Shown one piece after another: positions 63,775 through 64,000 of a stretch of DNA of 64,000 nucleotides (positions are counted from its first letter, which is position 1; each line of letters begins with the position of its first letter). Source of the stretch: Cyclobacterium lianum (GTDB lineage: Bacteria > Bacteroidota > Bacteroidia > Cytophagales > Cyclobacteriaceae); contig NZ_FRCY01000003.1 in assembly GCF_900143075.1 (NCBI RefSeq), positions 372,001-436,000 of the forward strand, read 5' to 3'. Under the pieces are notes generated by a model, which saw nothing but the letters and a program-made list of their open reading frames with translations, ran no database searches and was not told the origin of the DNA. Position numbers and translations under genes: made by a program.

Positions 63775-64000
63775 AAGTCAGGTTTTTACTGCTTTGTATC
63801 ATCTTCATTTATCCCCTGGGTAAAACGCATTACAGCCAAATGCTGTGAATTTTCGAGAAGCGTAAACCGGTCAGGTGTGATTTCAAGACATAAATTACAT
63901 GTTAGACAGGAAAAACCCTTAGAAAACCTCATTTTTCCGGGTTAGAAAAAAACACCTGTGAAACGGATGGCATTTGCCTAACCTTTCTTTTTCCAGTAGC
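63775..64000. other. Intergenic end of the window, upstream of the DinB gene
   Basis: No gene-like frame seen in these 226 bp; it should hold the DinB promoter. No repeat or RNA gene recognised. Confidence 0.4.

Noticed and set aside
1-64000. CRISPR array, tRNA, rRNA, IS element or prophage
   Set aside because: No spaced repeat array, tRNA-like fold, transposase or phage gene set was found apart from the orphan sheath gene.

Overview
The window looks like chromosome from a Bacteroidota bacterium, probably a Cytophagales/Cyclobacteriaceae-type marine or soil organism. This is inferred from the gene families (a CzcA-type RND pump fused to its outer-membrane channel, MG2/TonB-plug proteins, a TerB-like/acyl-CoA oxidase fusion, a UGA-free SUF operon of Bacteroidota layout) and from repeated matches to the Bacteroidota promoter -7 box TAnnTTTG upstream of genes. 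No rRNA, tRNA, CRISPR array, insertion sequence or prophage was found.

Layout: 1-202 is the tail of a LacI-type regulator, then an S9 prolyl-oligopeptidase (minus). 3.5-10.2 kb holds an Lrp/AsnC regulator and a complete SUF iron-sulfur operon (sufB-C-D-S-E, DUF59/SufT-like, bacilliredoxin) closed by a strong terminator. 10.5-13.7 kb holds citrate synthase and a DEAD-box RNA helicase, each with a clear terminator. 14-18.2 kb is a looser stretch: a small membrane protein, a ketopantoate-reductase-like enzyme, a broken small ORF, a methyltransferase, and an unrecognised trio (lipoprotein, helical protein, 52-residue ORF). 18.3-30.6 kb has three Gfo/Idh/MocA oxidoreductases around two overlapping histidine kinases, one a giant of about 2270 residues with 11 PAS and 4 GAF-type modules.

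30.9-33.4 kb is the most interesting locus: a tight three-gene operon encoding a small ABM-fold monooxygenase, a soluble B12-binding protein that carries the full CarH photoreceptor signature (W-x9-EH and ExHxxG-x41-SxT-x28-GG) but no DNA-binding domain, and a histidine kinase overlapping it by 8 nt. It looks like a B12-based (possibly light-sensing) signalling module that works through a kinase instead of a MerR repressor.

33.9-45.2 kb is a polysaccharide and envelope region: an MG2/TonB-plug protein, a 1316-residue three-module lyase (alginate-lyase, beta-helix, heparinase II/III), a secreted companion, a lipoprotein, a ROK kinase and the S1-domain protein CvfB. 45.5-52.7 kb carries an AgcS amino-acid symporter, an acyl-CoA oxidase-like enzyme, an SLC13 permease and a sulfatase lipoprotein. 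52.9-60.9 kb is a heavy-metal efflux unit (adaptor lipoprotein, CzcA-TolC fusion) with its own two-component system; both promoters carry direct CTTAAGA-type repeats at exact 11-bp spacing, which ties the regulator to the pump. 60.9-63.8 kb has a decayed GRAM-domain gene, an orphan contractile tail-sheath gene and a DinB-fold protein.

The genes are mostly housekeeping plus sensing and carbohydrate use. Start codons were moved inward where the longest frame began at a non-ATG codon and a better start (signal peptide, Rossmann start, domain boundary) existed; these cases are stated.
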